The notes: generated by a model from the letters alone, not told the origin. A DNA stretch of 64,000 nt from Rhizobium sp. 18065 (GCF_902706095.1 NZ_CACSJP010000014.1:21933-85932); one strand, 5' to 3'; counted from the first letter of the stretch, positions 41,900 through 51,212 are shown. Translations and numbers: made by a program.

Positions 41900-41965
41900 T
41901 ACCGTTCGCCTCTTGGTTGAAACCCGGTCGGGTTCTGCCCATAAGACTTGGCTGAACCGGGAACG

Positions 41966-42658
41966 TTACAGCATTCCTTTCACGCTTGCGTGATGGTCCG
42001 AATTTTTTCCGACAAGCAAGGTCTCGATCTCATTGCGGATACGCGTGCGGGCGCGGTGAAGCATGACACGCTGGTTTTCCGGTGTCAGCTCAAGAAGCTC
42101 GCAAGTCATCGCCGCATCATGACCCTCGACATCCCGCATGATGAGAACAGCCTTCTGCGCCGGCGGAAGCCGTTCGATCATCTCCCGAACATGGTTCCAC
42201 AATTGGCGTCCGGCGAATATTCGCTCCGGGTTCAGGCCATCGAAGGAGCGCGGTGCGTCGATCCAGTGGCCTGTCGCATCAAACCTTGATGGCGATACGT
42301 GATCGTTTTCATCACCACGATCGTTTTCCTGTGCGAGCGGAGCGTAACGTCCTTCGCGCTTGGCATGGGTTTTGGCCTTGTTCAGCAGGATTGCGATGAT
42401 CCAGGTCGACAGTGCCGCCTTGCCTTCGAACCGGGAGATGTTTGCAATCACCGAAAGCCATGTCTCTTGAGCCACGTCCTCCGCCGTCGCACGGTTCTTC
42501 ACGATGGACTGCGCTAGGCCGACAAGGGCAGCATGGTGACGTTCGACGAGCAGACGCAGGGCCTCTGGATCGCCACTCCGAAGCTGATCGAGAAACAGTC
42601 CATCCGCATGAATTCGCAGTCCGAAGCCGATTGCGGCAATGAAGAATGTGAAGCCCAT
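41966..42658 (-). CDS. ECF-type RNA polymerase sigma factor
   Basis: This is an ECF sigma factor of about 230 aa. Region 2 (RHHAALVGLAQSIVKNRATAEDVAQETWLSVI in two helices, about residues 35-100) binds -10 DNA and core polymerase. Region 4 (LPPAQKAVLIMRDVEGHDAAMTCELLELTPENQRVMLHRARTRI in part, about 165-215) has the HTH. The N-terminus is uncertain: ATG at 42658 has GGAGTAAAA upstream but gives an unusual hydrophobic start (MGFTFFIAAIGFG), and true initiation may lie about 20 codons further in. It heads the sigma / anti-sigma / TPR operon. Confidence 0.88.
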   Translation of the reverse strand: MGFTFFIAAIGFGLRIHADGLFLDQLRSGDPEALRLLVERHHAALVGLAQSIVKNRATAEDVAQETWLSVIANISRFEGKAALSTWIIAILLNKAKTHAKREGRYAPLAQENDRGDENDHVSPSRFDATGHWIDAPRSFDGLNPERIFAGRQLWNHVREMIERLPPAQKAVLIMRDVEGHDAAMTCELLELTPENQRVMLHRARTRIRNEIETLLVGKNSDHHASVKGML

Positions 42659-43136
42659 TTTTACTCCGCTCAGTGCGCGCATCCCGAACACCTGGAAGCG
42701 AATAAGCGTCGTTCAAGACAGGAAAGTAAAGGTCGTGAAGGCTGCGTCTCGGGAAATTGAACAATCTCAACAGCGTCACGGGTCAGGCCAAGGGCCAACC
42801 CTATGGGGTCAAAAGCATTCTGCTCAGCATATCGGTGGAGGGGCGTCGACCCCCGGTCACGATGCCGAGGAAACGGTGCGCCGCTTCTCTCGCCTTGTCG
42901 AGGCTGGTTCCTCCTCTACGCGAACATCTGAATGCCCGCTTCCCCAATGAGTATGATGGGACCGGTCAGTCCGCAAACGGCACCAAACTAGCCATCGCAA
43001 GCAGGCCAACACCGAGTATCTTCAAACGCTCTCTGGACTGTGCATATCGAAACCGAAGGTTACCCGGAATCCGCCGGCGTCGCGACCAGCACTTTTGGCC
43101 TTCATAAGAGTTGCGATTGCCTCGAACGCGAAGCGC
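42659..43136. other. Unassigned stretch between ECF operon and IS21 fragment
   Basis: No gene with recognisable domains is seen. A minus-strand segment (43022-43140, IERFAFEAIATLMKAKSAG) has coding-like composition but no start or family. It should also hold the ECF operon promoter near 42660-42760. No clear autoregulatory -35/-10 could be assigned. Confidence 0.4.
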
Positions 43137-43583
43137 TCAATGGGATGCGATATGATTAGGGAGATCGTGCCATCGATCAATCTGCCCATGGCCGGTCGGA
43201 TGCGACAGCGGTACGAACACCTCCTGGCGACGTTGATCCCGCTCGCGTATGTAATCCTTGATGATCGTGTAGCCGCCGGTGAACCCGCGCTCATCACGAA
43301 GACGGTCGAACACCCGCTTGGCTGTATGGCGCTGCTTGTGCGGCACCTTCAGGTCCTCATCAAGCCAATGATCGATGGTCGAAACGAACGCATCCAGTTT
43401 GGGTCGCCGGATCGGCAACTGACGCTGATAACCGGGCGGCGTCGAACACGAAACCATCTTGGCAACGCTGTCGCGCGATATGTTGAAATGCTCCGCAGCC
43501 TGACGACGGCTCATTCCTTCCGAGCAAGCCAGTCGAACCTTCAGATATAATTCCACGGTGTAGATCCCCAGACCCTCCTGCAT
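43137..43583 (-). pseudogene. istA: IS21-family istA, N-terminal fragment
   Basis: The minus strand encodes the first 131 or so residues of IstA: TVELYLKVRLACSEGMSRRQAAEHFNISRD (HTH), PPGYQRQLPIRRPKLD, KQRHTAKRVFDRLRDERGFTGGY and EVFVPLSHPTGH. Similarity then stops (GQIDRWHDL), before the catalytic core. The matching C-terminal part and istB lie at 45898-47427 on the opposite strand. IS21-like terminal repeats follow upstream to about 43680. Confidence 0.85.
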
Positions 43584-43650
43584 GCGTCGCAGAAGGGTAA
43601 ATAGGTGGCCGACTTTTACGCCGCCCGAAGCAGGACAATCCCGCCGCTAC

Positions 43651-43682
43651 CGTGGACTAATTTTACACCGCCGCTCTCAATA
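43651..43682 (-). repeat. IS21 terminal repeat (left part of split element)
   Basis: Plus-strand CGTGGACTAATTTTACACCG (43651-43670) plus CCGCTCTCAA resembles CGTGGCCTTATTTTGATCCG (47533-47552) plus CCGTTGACAT. Both face the same way, whereas the ends of an intact IS21 would be inverted. An internal relative (GTGGCCGACTTTTACGCCGC) lies at 43603-43622. Confidence 0.6.
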
Positions 43683-43873
43683 TCAGAAGTCAGGGCATTC
43701 TCATTCCGGACGAGCTGCTTTCCCAGGTCGCACCGTTACCATGGGTGCATATCGCACTCACCGGCGACTACCTCTGGAACGAAATTGACCGCCCCCTCGA
43801 ACGGTTCAGGCCAATCCGAGCTAACCGCTTCAATCCAAACAACTTCAAATTCGCTCAGCGTGTATTATTGTAG
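43676..43873 (+). pseudogene. tnpA: C-terminal remnant of a Tn3-family transposase
   Basis: The plus strand reads QGILIPDELLSQVAPLPWVH and IALTGDYLWNEI, then ends at TAG (43871). This matches the end of Tn3 TnpA (the PDELL...LGWEHI-LTGDY pattern). It starts exactly at the outer end of the IS21 repeat, so IS21 apparently inserted into, or rearranged with, a Tn3 element whose remainder is lost. Confidence 0.65.
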
Positions 43874-43925
43874 AAATGCCCACGGAGCCCCAATCTGGCT
43901 GATATCGCGATTGATGCGCCCAAGT

Positions 43926-44570
43926 TTACCACCGGGGATCCGGCCATTCGGCATTTTCCCAGGCAGCGAATTCTTCAGGAGAGATCAGGGTCTTTTCGCC
44001 GTTCTTCAGTCGCATAGGGTAGAAGCGATCATACATCGGATCGAAACTCGAAAGGAGCTGCGCAAAGCCGGACTTTCGTTGCGCTTTCGTCCATGAGCAG
44101 AATATCCCCCCGCGGCTGTCGATCATGTCGAATACTTCAGGCTGTGCTGGATCAAGGCGCTGCCAGAGACCAATAATGCGCTCAGCCTGTGCACCAAAAT
44201 CCTCGCGCAGCGCATCTTCGATGACGGCCTCCAGGGCGTAGGTGATAGCTTGGGTCTTGGCCGTATGGCTTAGGAAAGCGAGGGATTGCCTCAACAGCCT
44301 CTGCTGCAGCAGAAGAACTGGCCAGAGGATCTGGACACCGTACCGAACACCAATTTCTTCAAAATGCTTTGGCGGCTGGATAACCTCACGTTGCCGCTCA
44401 AAGGCTTTGCGCACATCGTAGGCCAGGCCCAGAAACGAGCCTTCCTTGTCGATGACAATCGTTGAGCGGTCATTCACCTCGTGGACGACTTCGTGCAGCT
44501 AGGTCAGGGACGTGTGGTCTCCGACGAGCAGGATGCCAGCGTGGTTTTTGAGCAAGCTGTATGAGAGCAT
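43926..44570 (-). pseudogene. DUF6904-like gene with in-frame amber stop
   Basis: From ATG 44570 the minus strand reads MLSYSLLKNHAGILLVGDHT, then a TAG at codon 24 (44501-44499). It continues in the same frame as LHEVVHEVNDRSTIVIDKEG and 170 more residues (FLGLAYDVRKAFERQREVIQ, VRYGVQILWPVLLLQQRLLR). The pieces look like one protein that I associate with the DUF6904 family of unknown function. A shortened product starting after the stop is possible. The stop codon would need confirmation by read data. Confidence 0.6.
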
Positions 44571-44607
44571 GCAGACTAATCCTTTCCATCGACGAACATG
44601 GGGTTGA

Positions 44608-45030
44608 TCAAGCCGCCCATGGGTTGATTATATCAACTCCGAAGCCTTCAAAATCCTTTGTGTTGCGTGTCGCAAGCGTCAACTGATGAGCGACGGCAGT
44701 GGCTGCAATCAGCCCGTCCATCGAGGCGAGCCCACGACCGCTTCGCTTGGCAAGCGCCATGAGATCGCCCCAGGCCAGGGCGACTGGTCCTTCCACTGGA
44801 ATAATCCGATTTTCGAAGCGCTGAGGCAGATCATGCGCGAGCCATTCGCCCAAGGCATCGCGTTTTCGTCCGCTATCCATCAACGCGACGCCGCGGCGAA
44901 TTTCAGCAATCGATACGATGCTGATGAACGTGCGGTCTTCGTCCAACCCGTGAATCCATCTCAGAACACCTTCATCTGGACTAGGTTTTGTAACTTCCGA
45001 CAGCACATTCGTATCGAGCAGCAGTCTCAC
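44608..45030 (-). CDS. vapC: VapC-type PIN-domain toxin
   Basis: This 140-aa PIN-domain ribonuclease has the acidic residues D6 (LLLDTNVLSE), Glu in SIAEIRRGV, Asp in GLASMDGLIAATAV and the last in TRNTKDFEGFGVDIINPW. It should cleave tRNA or other RNA when free of antitoxin. It overlaps the antitoxin gene by four bases (ATGA), downstream of it, in standard toxin-antitoxin order. Confidence 0.93.
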   Translation of the reverse strand: MRLLLDTNVLSEVTKPSPDEGVLRWIHGLDEDRTFISIVSIAEIRRGVALMDSGRKRDALGEWLAHDLPQRFENRIIPVEGPVALAWGDLMALAKRSGRGLASMDGLIAATAVAHQLTLATRNTKDFEGFGVDIINPWAA

Positions 45031-45293
45031 AACGACAAGTCACGCGGCTCGTCATGTTGACGTTGAAGATCCAGATCCGCTCCGCGCAGAGGCGATGCCA
45101 ACAGAAATTCCGCAAGCGATCCCCTGCGCCCAGTTTTCTTCTGCCACTCATCTGCAGAAACGACGACCACGCTCGGCTTTCCGTTGCGGGTAATCGTTTG
45201 AGGTGCCAATTGCGCGCGCTCCATGACTTCCGAGAGCTTTGCCTTCGCGCCAGCGACCGTCCAGCTCATATCGTCGTGCGTTGATGTTTGCAT
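45027..45293 (-). CDS. Phd/YefM-family antitoxin
   Basis: This 88-aa antitoxin has an N-terminal DNA-binding Phd fold (MSWTVAGAKAKLSEVMERAQ, QTITRNGKPSVVVVSADEWQ) and a C-terminal toxin-binding tail. The ATG at 45293 begins the family similarity; an in-frame upstream extension is unlikely. It neutralises the PIN toxin and should repress the operon by binding the TGACTATA repeats just upstream. Confidence 0.9.
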   Translation of the reverse strand: MQTSTHDDMSWTVAGAKAKLSEVMERAQLAPQTITRNGKPSVVVVSADEWQKKTGRRGSLAEFLLASPLRGADLDLQRQHDEPRDLSL

Positions 45294-45312
45294 CGCTTCA
45301 CCTATAACCAAA

Positions 45313-45333
45313 ATGACTATAGTGACTATAATG
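45313..45333 (-). promoter_or_regulatory. Toxin-antitoxin operator/promoter
   Basis: TGACTATA is repeated at 45314 and 45323 with a palindromic ACTATAGT core. On the minus strand TATAGT can serve as a -10 about 20-30 bases before the antitoxin ATG. Overlap of promoter and repeats is typical of TA autoregulation. Confidence 0.55.
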
Positions 45334-45380
45334 CGCCAGCGGTTTTTCTGCAAGAGCTTGAACGGCAGAGGAGGGGATAG

Positions 45381-45897
45381 CTAGAGCCCGGACGCCTTGG
45401 TCAAATTCACGCGGAAGCGATCACGTCGCTGTTGATATCTGCGTGTCATCTCTGCTGATGCGTGCCCAAGCTGCTTCTGTACGTAGCGCTCATCGACTTC
45501 GGCCGAGGAGGCGAGGCCAGCCCGCAGCGAGTGGCCAGAGAACTTGAACGACCTTTCGATCTCGCTGAGATCACCGCGAACGCCAGCTGCCATTGCAGCG
45601 CGTTTCACAAGCCGGGCCACCTCCTTGTCGTTCAGCCGCTCTGACCCGACAGCCTTCCCTTGCCCCGTGACGCGGCGAAAGAGGGGGCCATGGGCCATCC
45701 TTGCGAACTTGATCCAGGTCTCAATCGCGGCAACCGGACACGTCGTATCGGACGAACCGCGGCCGATCTCGACCTCTCGCCATCCGGTTTTGCCGCGCAG
45801 GGTGAGGAGCATGCCCTTGTCGAGGATCTCAATCCAGCCGCGTCCGTCCTCAGTCTGGTTGGCCTTCAGATCAAGGCCGACGATTTCGGAGCGCCTA
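45381..45897 (-). pseudogene. Tyrosine recombinase/integrase, N-terminally truncated
   Basis: The frame reads RRSEIVGLDLKANQTEDG through to the stop, covering the catalytic domain with RRSE, HSLRAGLAS (H-x-x-R), LGHASAEMTRRY (His and Tyr). The SAM-like N-terminal domain and a start codon are missing because the gene is fused to IstA sequence at 45897. It is probably inactive. It resembles integrases of genomic islands. Confidence 0.8.
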
Positions 45898-46672
45898 TGC
45901 CCGGCGCAACTTCATGGTGCCGATCCCGCAGTTTGCGACATGGGAGGCGTTCAACGTCTGGCTGGAAGAGCAATGCCGCAAGCGCCAGCGCGACAGGTTG
46001 CGCGAAGAGAGCGAGACGATCGGAGAACGGCTACAGCGGGATCTTGCTGCCATGCGTGCATTACCGGCATCTCCATTCGATGCCTGCGATCAGGCCGGCG
46101 TCAAGGTAACGGCCCAGTCGTTGGTGCGTTACAAGACCAATGACTATTCCGTGCCGGTCGCCTACGGCCATCAGGATGTCTGGGTCCGGGGTTATGTCAA
46201 CGAAGCGGTGATTGGCTGCCGCGGCGAGATCATCGCCCGCCATCCGAGGTGCTGGGAACGGGAAGACGTCGTCTTCGATCCCGTTCATTACCTGCCGCTG
46301 ATCGAGCAGAAGATCAATGCGCTGGATCAGGCAGCACCTCTCCAGGGCTGGGATTTTCCAGAGGAATTCGCCACCCTGCGGCGGCTGATGGAAGGCCGCA
46401 TGGCCAAGCACGGCCGACGTGAGTACGTGCAGGTCTTGCGCCTGCTGGAAAGCTTCGAGCTCGCGGACCTGCATGCGGCCGTGAAGCAGGCTCTCCAACT
46501 CGGCGCGATCGGCTTCGACGCCGTCAAGCATCTGATCCTGTGCCGGGTGGAGCGCCGGCCGCCACGACTGGACCTGTCCATCTATCCCTACCTGCCGAGG
46601 GCGACGGTCGAAACGACATCCGCGAAGGCCTATATGCGACTGCTTTCCGCGCATGAGGAGGAAGCGGCATGA
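45898..46672 (+). pseudogene. istA: IS21-family istA, C-terminal fragment
   Basis: YARRNFMVPIPQFATWEAFN at the left edge through SAKAYMRLLSAHEEEAA is the second half of IstA. The DDE catalytic core between this and the N-terminal fragment at 43137-43583 is absent. Translation could start at ATG 45914 but would give an inactive protein. The stop overlaps the istB start. Confidence 0.85.
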
Positions 46673-47427
46673 CCGTCGAAGCCCCGGAGATTCTTCTCTC
46701 CCATTATCTCAAAACCCTGAAGCTTCCGACCTTCCAGCGCGAGTATCAGAAGCTGGCCCGGCTATGCGCCACAGAGGGCGTCGATCATCTTGGATACCTG
46801 TTTCGGCTTTCCGAACGGGAGATGATCGAACGGGACCGCCGCAAGGTCGAGCGTCGCATCAAGGCGGCCAGGTTCCCGGTCGTCAAAAGCCTCGACAGCT
46901 TCGACTTCGCCGCCATCCCCAAGCTCAACAAGATGCAGGTGCTGGAACTGGACCGTTACGAATGGATCGAGCGTCGCGAGAACGTGATCGCGCTTGGGCC
47001 CAGCGGTACGGGCAAAACCCACGTGGCTCTCGGTCTCGGCCTATCAGCCTGCCAAAAGGGGCTGTCTGTCGGCTTCACCACGGCCGCCGCCCTGGTCAGC
47101 GAGATGATGGAGGCCCGTGACGAAAGGCGTCTGCTTCGCTTCCAGAAGCAAATGGCCGCATACCAGCTTCTCATCATTGACGAGCTGGGCTTCGTACCGC
47201 TTTCCAAGACTGGCGCAGAATTGCTCTTTGAGCTGATATCGCAACGCTACGAGCGCGGAGCCACCCTGATCACCAGCAATCTTCCGTTCGACGAATGGAC
47301 GGAAACCTTGGGATCCGAGCGTCTGACCGGCGCGCTGCTCGATCGCATCACCCACCACGTCAACATCCTTGAGATGAACGGCGACAGCTATCGTCTCGCC
47401 CAAAGCCGAGCCCGAAAGGCAGGCTGA
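46669..47427 (+). CDS. istB: IS21-family IstB helper ATPase
   Basis: This 252-aa DnaC-like AAA+ ATPase helps IstA choose target DNA. Walker A is GPSGTGKTHVAL (about residue 107), Walker B is LLIIDELGFVPL, and the C-terminal ALLDRITHHVNILEM motif is typical. The frame is intact, but its partner istA is broken, so the element should not move by itself. Confidence 0.93.
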   Translation: MTVEAPEILLSHYLKTLKLPTFQREYQKLARLCATEGVDHLGYLFRLSEREMIERDRRKVERRIKAARFPVVKSLDSFDFAAIPKLNKMQVLELDRYEWIERRENVIALGPSGTGKTHVALGLGLSACQKGLSVGFTTAAALVSEMMEARDERRLLRFQKQMAAYQLLIIDELGFVPLSKTGAELLFELISQRYERGATLITSNLPFDEWTETLGSERLTGALLDRITHHVNILEMNGDSYRLAQSRARKAG

Positions 47428-47625
47428 AAACCCTTCGGAAAATCGACGCGCACGCATAAGCCCCCCCCGCTCGGGCTACGCCCTCTCGGAGGTCTCATGC
47501 GTGCGCAGACCGTGGCCTACTGTTTCTCCGGCGCGTGGCCTTATTTTGATCCGCCGTTGACATTCGGTACCCATTGCACCTAGCCCAATGCACCTACGGC
47601 TTTCGATTGCCGGCAACGTACGACG
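47428..47625 (+). other. IS21 right end with hairpin
   Basis: GCGCACGCAT (47448-47457) pairs with ATGCGTGCGC (47497-47506), a perfect 10-bp stem that may terminate istB transcription. The terminal repeat ends near 47563. No gene is seen. Confidence 0.5.
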
Positions 47626-47970
47626 CTATTGGCTCACCCAACGGCTCTCGAACGACCTGCCAGTCTGCCAGGTTTGCAGACCTGTGCTGGCCGTCTCACA
47701 GGGCAAGGTAATCGGATCACGGCGCATTTCGAACTCGTTATCGATGAGATAGCCAAAAACGAAGCAGGCGTCCGAGTATTCGCCGCGGACTGCATTCTTT
47801 GTCGTGACCGAGGTTTTGATGACTACTGCTTCGAGCCGGCGTCCCTGCCAATCGGCCGTACCATAGTCGACCAGCTCGTCATTGTACCGGTCGACCACCC
47901 AACCATTTGAGCTTCGCTCGGACCGCCAGCTAGCCAGATCAGGGAACAGTGCCGCAATCTGCGCCAGAGC
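47626..47970 (-). pseudogene. Unidentified gene fragment
   Basis: The minus strand is open for about 115 codons without a credible start: ALAQIAALFPDLASWRSERS, then VVDRYNDELVDYGTADWQGR and SDACFVFGYLIDNEFEMR. The composition is protein-like, but I do not recognise the family. A GTG at 47898 could give a 90-aa product. It sits between the IS21 end and the aap operon and is probably the remains of an interrupted gene. Confidence 0.35.
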
Positions 47971-48223
47971 TGTTGAATTTCAGCAGGATTTGATCCGTTT
48001 TTCCACGTTGCGCCGCCCCACCTAAATCGGCGTAACCATCTGCTTCTAAACAAATATTTAGAGTTGAGCGGGGTCACGGCGCAATGAAAAACTGGATCAA
48101 TCTCACCCGGCAATCAACACGCTGACTTCATATCGTCACGCGGACGATAGCCTGCGGGCTATACGTGGATATTGCCTGTCCAGGTTCGAAGCGAGCAATC
48201 CGGCTTCGTCCGCCATGGTGGCA
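47971..48223. other. Unassigned stretch downstream of aapP
   Basis: Nothing supportable is seen here. It lies beyond the stop of the ABC-transporter operon (minus strand). No clear terminator hairpin was found. Confidence 0.3.
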
Positions 48224-48970
48224 TCAATGCATTATGTTGGCCAGAAATCGCTTTGTACTTTCCTGCTTCGGTGTGTCGAAAAAGGCCGCTGGCGAATTAA
48301 CCTCAATGACTTCGCCAGCTTCCATGAACACGACGCGATCCGCTACCTGGCGCGCGAAGCCCATTTCGTGGGTGACAACGATCATGGTCATGCCTTCTTC
48401 GGCAAGGGTGACCATGGTGTCGAGAACCTCTTTCACCATTTCCGGATCGAGTGCCGAGGTTGGCTCGTCAAACAGCATGATCTTCGGCGTCATGCAGAGA
48501 GCTCGGGCGATCGCCACGCGCTGCTGCTGGCCGCCGGATAGCTGACCGGGATACTTGTCGGCCTGTTCAGGTATCCGGACTTTTCGCAGGAAATGCATGG
48601 CCATCTCTTCAGCATCCTTGCGCCGCTTTCCCCGGGAAAGGATCTGGGGCAGGGCGCAGTTCTCCTTCACCGTCAGGTGTGGAAAAAGGTTGAAGTGCTG
48701 GAACACCATGCCGACCTCGCGGCGGATCGCGTCAAGGTTCTTGACGCTGTCATTAAGGGCGATGCCGTTGACGGATATGCTGCCTTTCTGGTGCTCTTCC
48801 AGCCGGTTGACGCAGCGGATCAGCGTCGATTTGCCTGAGCCAGAGGGACCGCACACGACAATGCGCTCGCCGGTCGCAACGCTCAGGTCGATGTTTCTCA
48901 GCACGTGGAAGGAACCATACCATTTGTCGAGGGCGGAGACCTCGATGGCGTTCAGTGTGTTCGGGGTCAT
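48224..48970 (-). CDS. aapP: Polar amino-acid ABC transporter, ATP-binding protein (AapP-like)
   Basis: This 248-aa ABC ATPase of the PAAT family has Walker A GPSGSGKSTLIRCVN (about residue 40), the signature LSGGQQQRVAIARAL and Walker B IMLFDEPTSALDPEMV. It powers the AapQM permease in the inner membrane. The start overlaps the aapM stop by four bases. Confidence 0.93.
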   Translation of the reverse strand: MTPNTLNAIEVSALDKWYGSFHVLRNIDLSVATGERIVVCGPSGSGKSTLIRCVNRLEEHQKGSISVNGIALNDSVKNLDAIRREVGMVFQHFNLFPHLTVKENCALPQILSRGKRRKDAEEMAMHFLRKVRIPEQADKYPGQLSGGQQQRVAIARALCMTPKIMLFDEPTSALDPEMVKEVLDTMVTLAEEGMTMIVVTHEMGFARQVADRVVFMEAGEVIEVNSPAAFFDTPKQESTKRFLANIMH

Positions 48971-50064
48971 CGATAGCTCCGGGATTGGACACGGGTTTCA
49001 AGCCAGCGGCTGTAGTTTGATATGCCAAAGCAGATCAGAAAGTAGATCATGGCGACAAAGACGTAGCTCTCCACATAAGGAGCCGGCCAGACAGGGTCGG
49101 TGGCTGCCACGCGACTGGCGCTCAGCATGTCGAATACGCCGACGATGAGAACGAGGCTGGTATTCTTGACCATCACGATCGCTGTGTTGGTCAGCGGAGG
49201 AATGACCTTCTGCAGCGCCTGCGGGAGCACAATGTGCCATACGGCTTTCCAGCCAGGTATGCCGAGAGCCTTTGCAGCCTCTATCTGGCCGGCAGGAACG
49301 CCCTGCAACCCGCCACGGATGACTTCTGCCAGATAGGCGGCGGCAAATACCGTAAGTGCCGCAAGGGTGCGACCGAGCTTGTCGATCGACCATCCGGCCG
49401 GCAGCAGCAGCGGCAACAGGATGGAGGCGACAAATAGCAGGCCGACCAGCGGCAGGCCACGGACCAGCTCGATCGTCAGCAGGGACAGCATTCGTGGTAT
49501 CGGCAGGGTTGAGCGTCTGCCAAGCGCAAGGAAGACAGCGAACGGAAATCCGAGCCCCAGGGAGAGCAACGCGAGCAGGAGCGTGATGGGAAGCCCACCC
49601 CAGCTCGACGTCGGAACATCAGCCAGTCCGAAGACGCCGCCCCACATCAGGACAAGCATGATTGCAACCGCCGTGATCCAGGCGACGATGAGCTTCTGGC
49701 CCCAAAGTTTCGGGGAGAGTGAGGCAAGGATCATCGTGAGGATGAGGCTCATCACCAGCAGAGGCCGCCATTGTTCGTCCGGCGGGTAGACGCCGAAGAT
49801 GATGAAGCGGAACTTCGCCGCGATGAAGGCCCAGCAGGCTCCGCCTTCTCGGCAGGTGGATGGATCGTCGGCAACCCACACCGCATCCAACACAGCCCAG
49901 TTGAGAGCCGGGATCATTGCAATCAGCAGAAAGCCGGTCGTGACGGTGAGAACTGACGCAACAAGATCGCCGAAAAAGAGCTGGAGGATCGGCTTGCGCG
50001 GTGGTTTTGGTGGTGCGGATGGTTCGACATGCGCAATCGGAGTGCTGATGTCGATGGTGGTCAT
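48967..50064 (-). CDS. aapM: Amino-acid ABC transporter permease (AapM-like)
   Basis: The product is a 365-aa permease with several N-terminal helices and a C-terminal BPD_transp_1 domain. The EAA loop that contacts the ATPase is EAAKALGIPGWKAVWHIVLP (about residue 270). The long N-terminal region before the transport domain is typical of AapM/BztC. It starts at ATG 50064, overlapping the aapQ stop. Confidence 0.93.
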   Translation of the reverse strand: MTTIDISTPIAHVEPSAPPKPPRKPILQLFFGDLVASVLTVTTGFLLIAMIPALNWAVLDAVWVADDPSTCREGGACWAFIAAKFRFIIFGVYPPDEQWRPLLVMSLILTMILASLSPKLWGQKLIVAWITAVAIMLVLMWGGVFGLADVPTSSWGGLPITLLLALLSLGLGFPFAVFLALGRRSTLPIPRMLSLLTIELVRGLPLVGLLFVASILLPLLLPAGWSIDKLGRTLAALTVFAAAYLAEVIRGGLQGVPAGQIEAAKALGIPGWKAVWHIVLPQALQKVIPPLTNTAIVMVKNTSLVLIVGVFDMLSASRVAATDPVWPAPYVESYVFVAMIYFLICFGISNYSRWLETRVQSRSYR

Positions 50065-51212
50065 CGTGCCTCCACCAACGCGACGCGCACATTGTACCAG
50101 TTCATGAGGAGGGATACGGCGATGCTGATGGTCAGAAAGATGCCCAACAGAAGAGCAATGCTCTCGATCACCTGACCGGTCTGATTGATCACCGTGCCGA
50201 CGACAAGGCCGAGTTCCGGATATCCGACGGCCAGGGCCAGAGTGGTGTTTTTGACGGTCGAAAGATATTGCGACGTCATCGGCGGGATGATGATGCGCAG
50301 CGCCTGGGGGATGATGATCTTGGTGAGCGTATGCTGTTCCGAAAGCCCGATCGCACGGCCTGCCTCCCACTGTCCAAGCGACACCGCATCGATGCCACCG
50401 CGAATGATCTCACCGATGAAGGCGGATGTGTAAATCACAAGCCCCAGCATGAGGGCCGCGAATTCCGGGGATAGTCTAAGGCCACCAACAAAATTGAAAC
50501 CCTTCATCTCCGGAAAGCTGACGATCGCCGTGGGCTGAAACAGCAAGCCGAGGGTGGAGGCGATAACGGCAGCGAGCGCCAGCAGCGAAAAAACGGGATG
50601 ACGAATATTCATTCGCCCCGCCGCGACCATGCGACGTCCAATGGCAGCGGTCATGAAAGTACCCGCCAAGACAACGCATATCAGGATCATGGCACCCCCG
50701 TCGAACTGGACGGAGGGAATGTAGAAACCGCGCAACGACAAGAAGACGCCTGGTAGCGGGTTGTAGGCTTCACGCGGCGCGGGCAGCGCCGTCGTCGCGA
50801 GCGCATACCAGAACAGCAAGTGGACGATCAGCGGCATGTTGCGCATGGTCGTCACGAATATGCCGGCCGCGCCTGAGGTCAGCGGATGCTTCGACCGTCG
50901 TGCAAGTCCGACGACCAGACCGAGTGCGGTGGACAGAAAAATCGCAAGGACTGAGATGACCAGCGTGTTCCCGACCCCCGTGACATAGGCCCAGAGGAAC
51001 GTGTCGGAAGGGTTGTATGGCAGAACGCTTTCCGAGATCGGGAAATTGGCTGGGCGCCACAGGAAGTCGAAGCCAACTCTGATTCCGCGGGCGTCGAGGT
51101 TCGTGACGGTGTTGCTGACGAGCCAGGAGAGCAGGGCGGCAAAGCCGCCCAGCAGAAGGATCTGCCCACCCCAGCTTCGAAACTGTCTGTTGTCCAAAAC
51201 AGCCGAGATCAT
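50061..51212 (-). CDS. aapQ: Amino-acid ABC transporter permease (AapQ-like)
   Basis: This 383-aa partner permease has the NTL and YALATTALPAPREA regions typical of AapQ/BztB and the EAA loop EAGRAIGLSEQHTLTKIIIP (about residue 290). GGGGGAGCC precedes the ATG. It lies 15 bases after the binding-protein gene. Confidence 0.93.
   Translation of the reverse strand: MISAVLDNRQFRSWGGQILLLGGFAALLSWLVSNTVTNLDARGIRVGFDFLWRPANFPISESVLPYNPSDTFLWAYVTGVGNTLVISVLAIFLSTALGLVVGLARRSKHPLTSGAAGIFVTTMRNMPLIVHLLFWYALATTALPAPREAYNPLPGVFLSLRGFYIPSVQFDGGAMILICVVLAGTFMTAAIGRRMVAAGRMNIRHPVFSLLALAAVIASTLGLLFQPTAIVSFPEMKGFNFVGGLRLSPEFAALMLGLVIYTSAFIGEIIRGGIDAVSLGQWEAGRAIGLSEQHTLTKIIIPQALRIIIPPMTSQYLSTVKNTTLALAVGYPELGLVVGTVINQTGQVIESIALLLGIFLTISIAVSLLMNWYNVRVALVEAR

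Noticed and set aside
43137..47563. Prophage or integrative island with active integrase
   Set aside because: The integrase lacks its N-terminal domain and start, no phage structural genes or att repeats are seen, and the surroundings are IS21/Tn3 debris.
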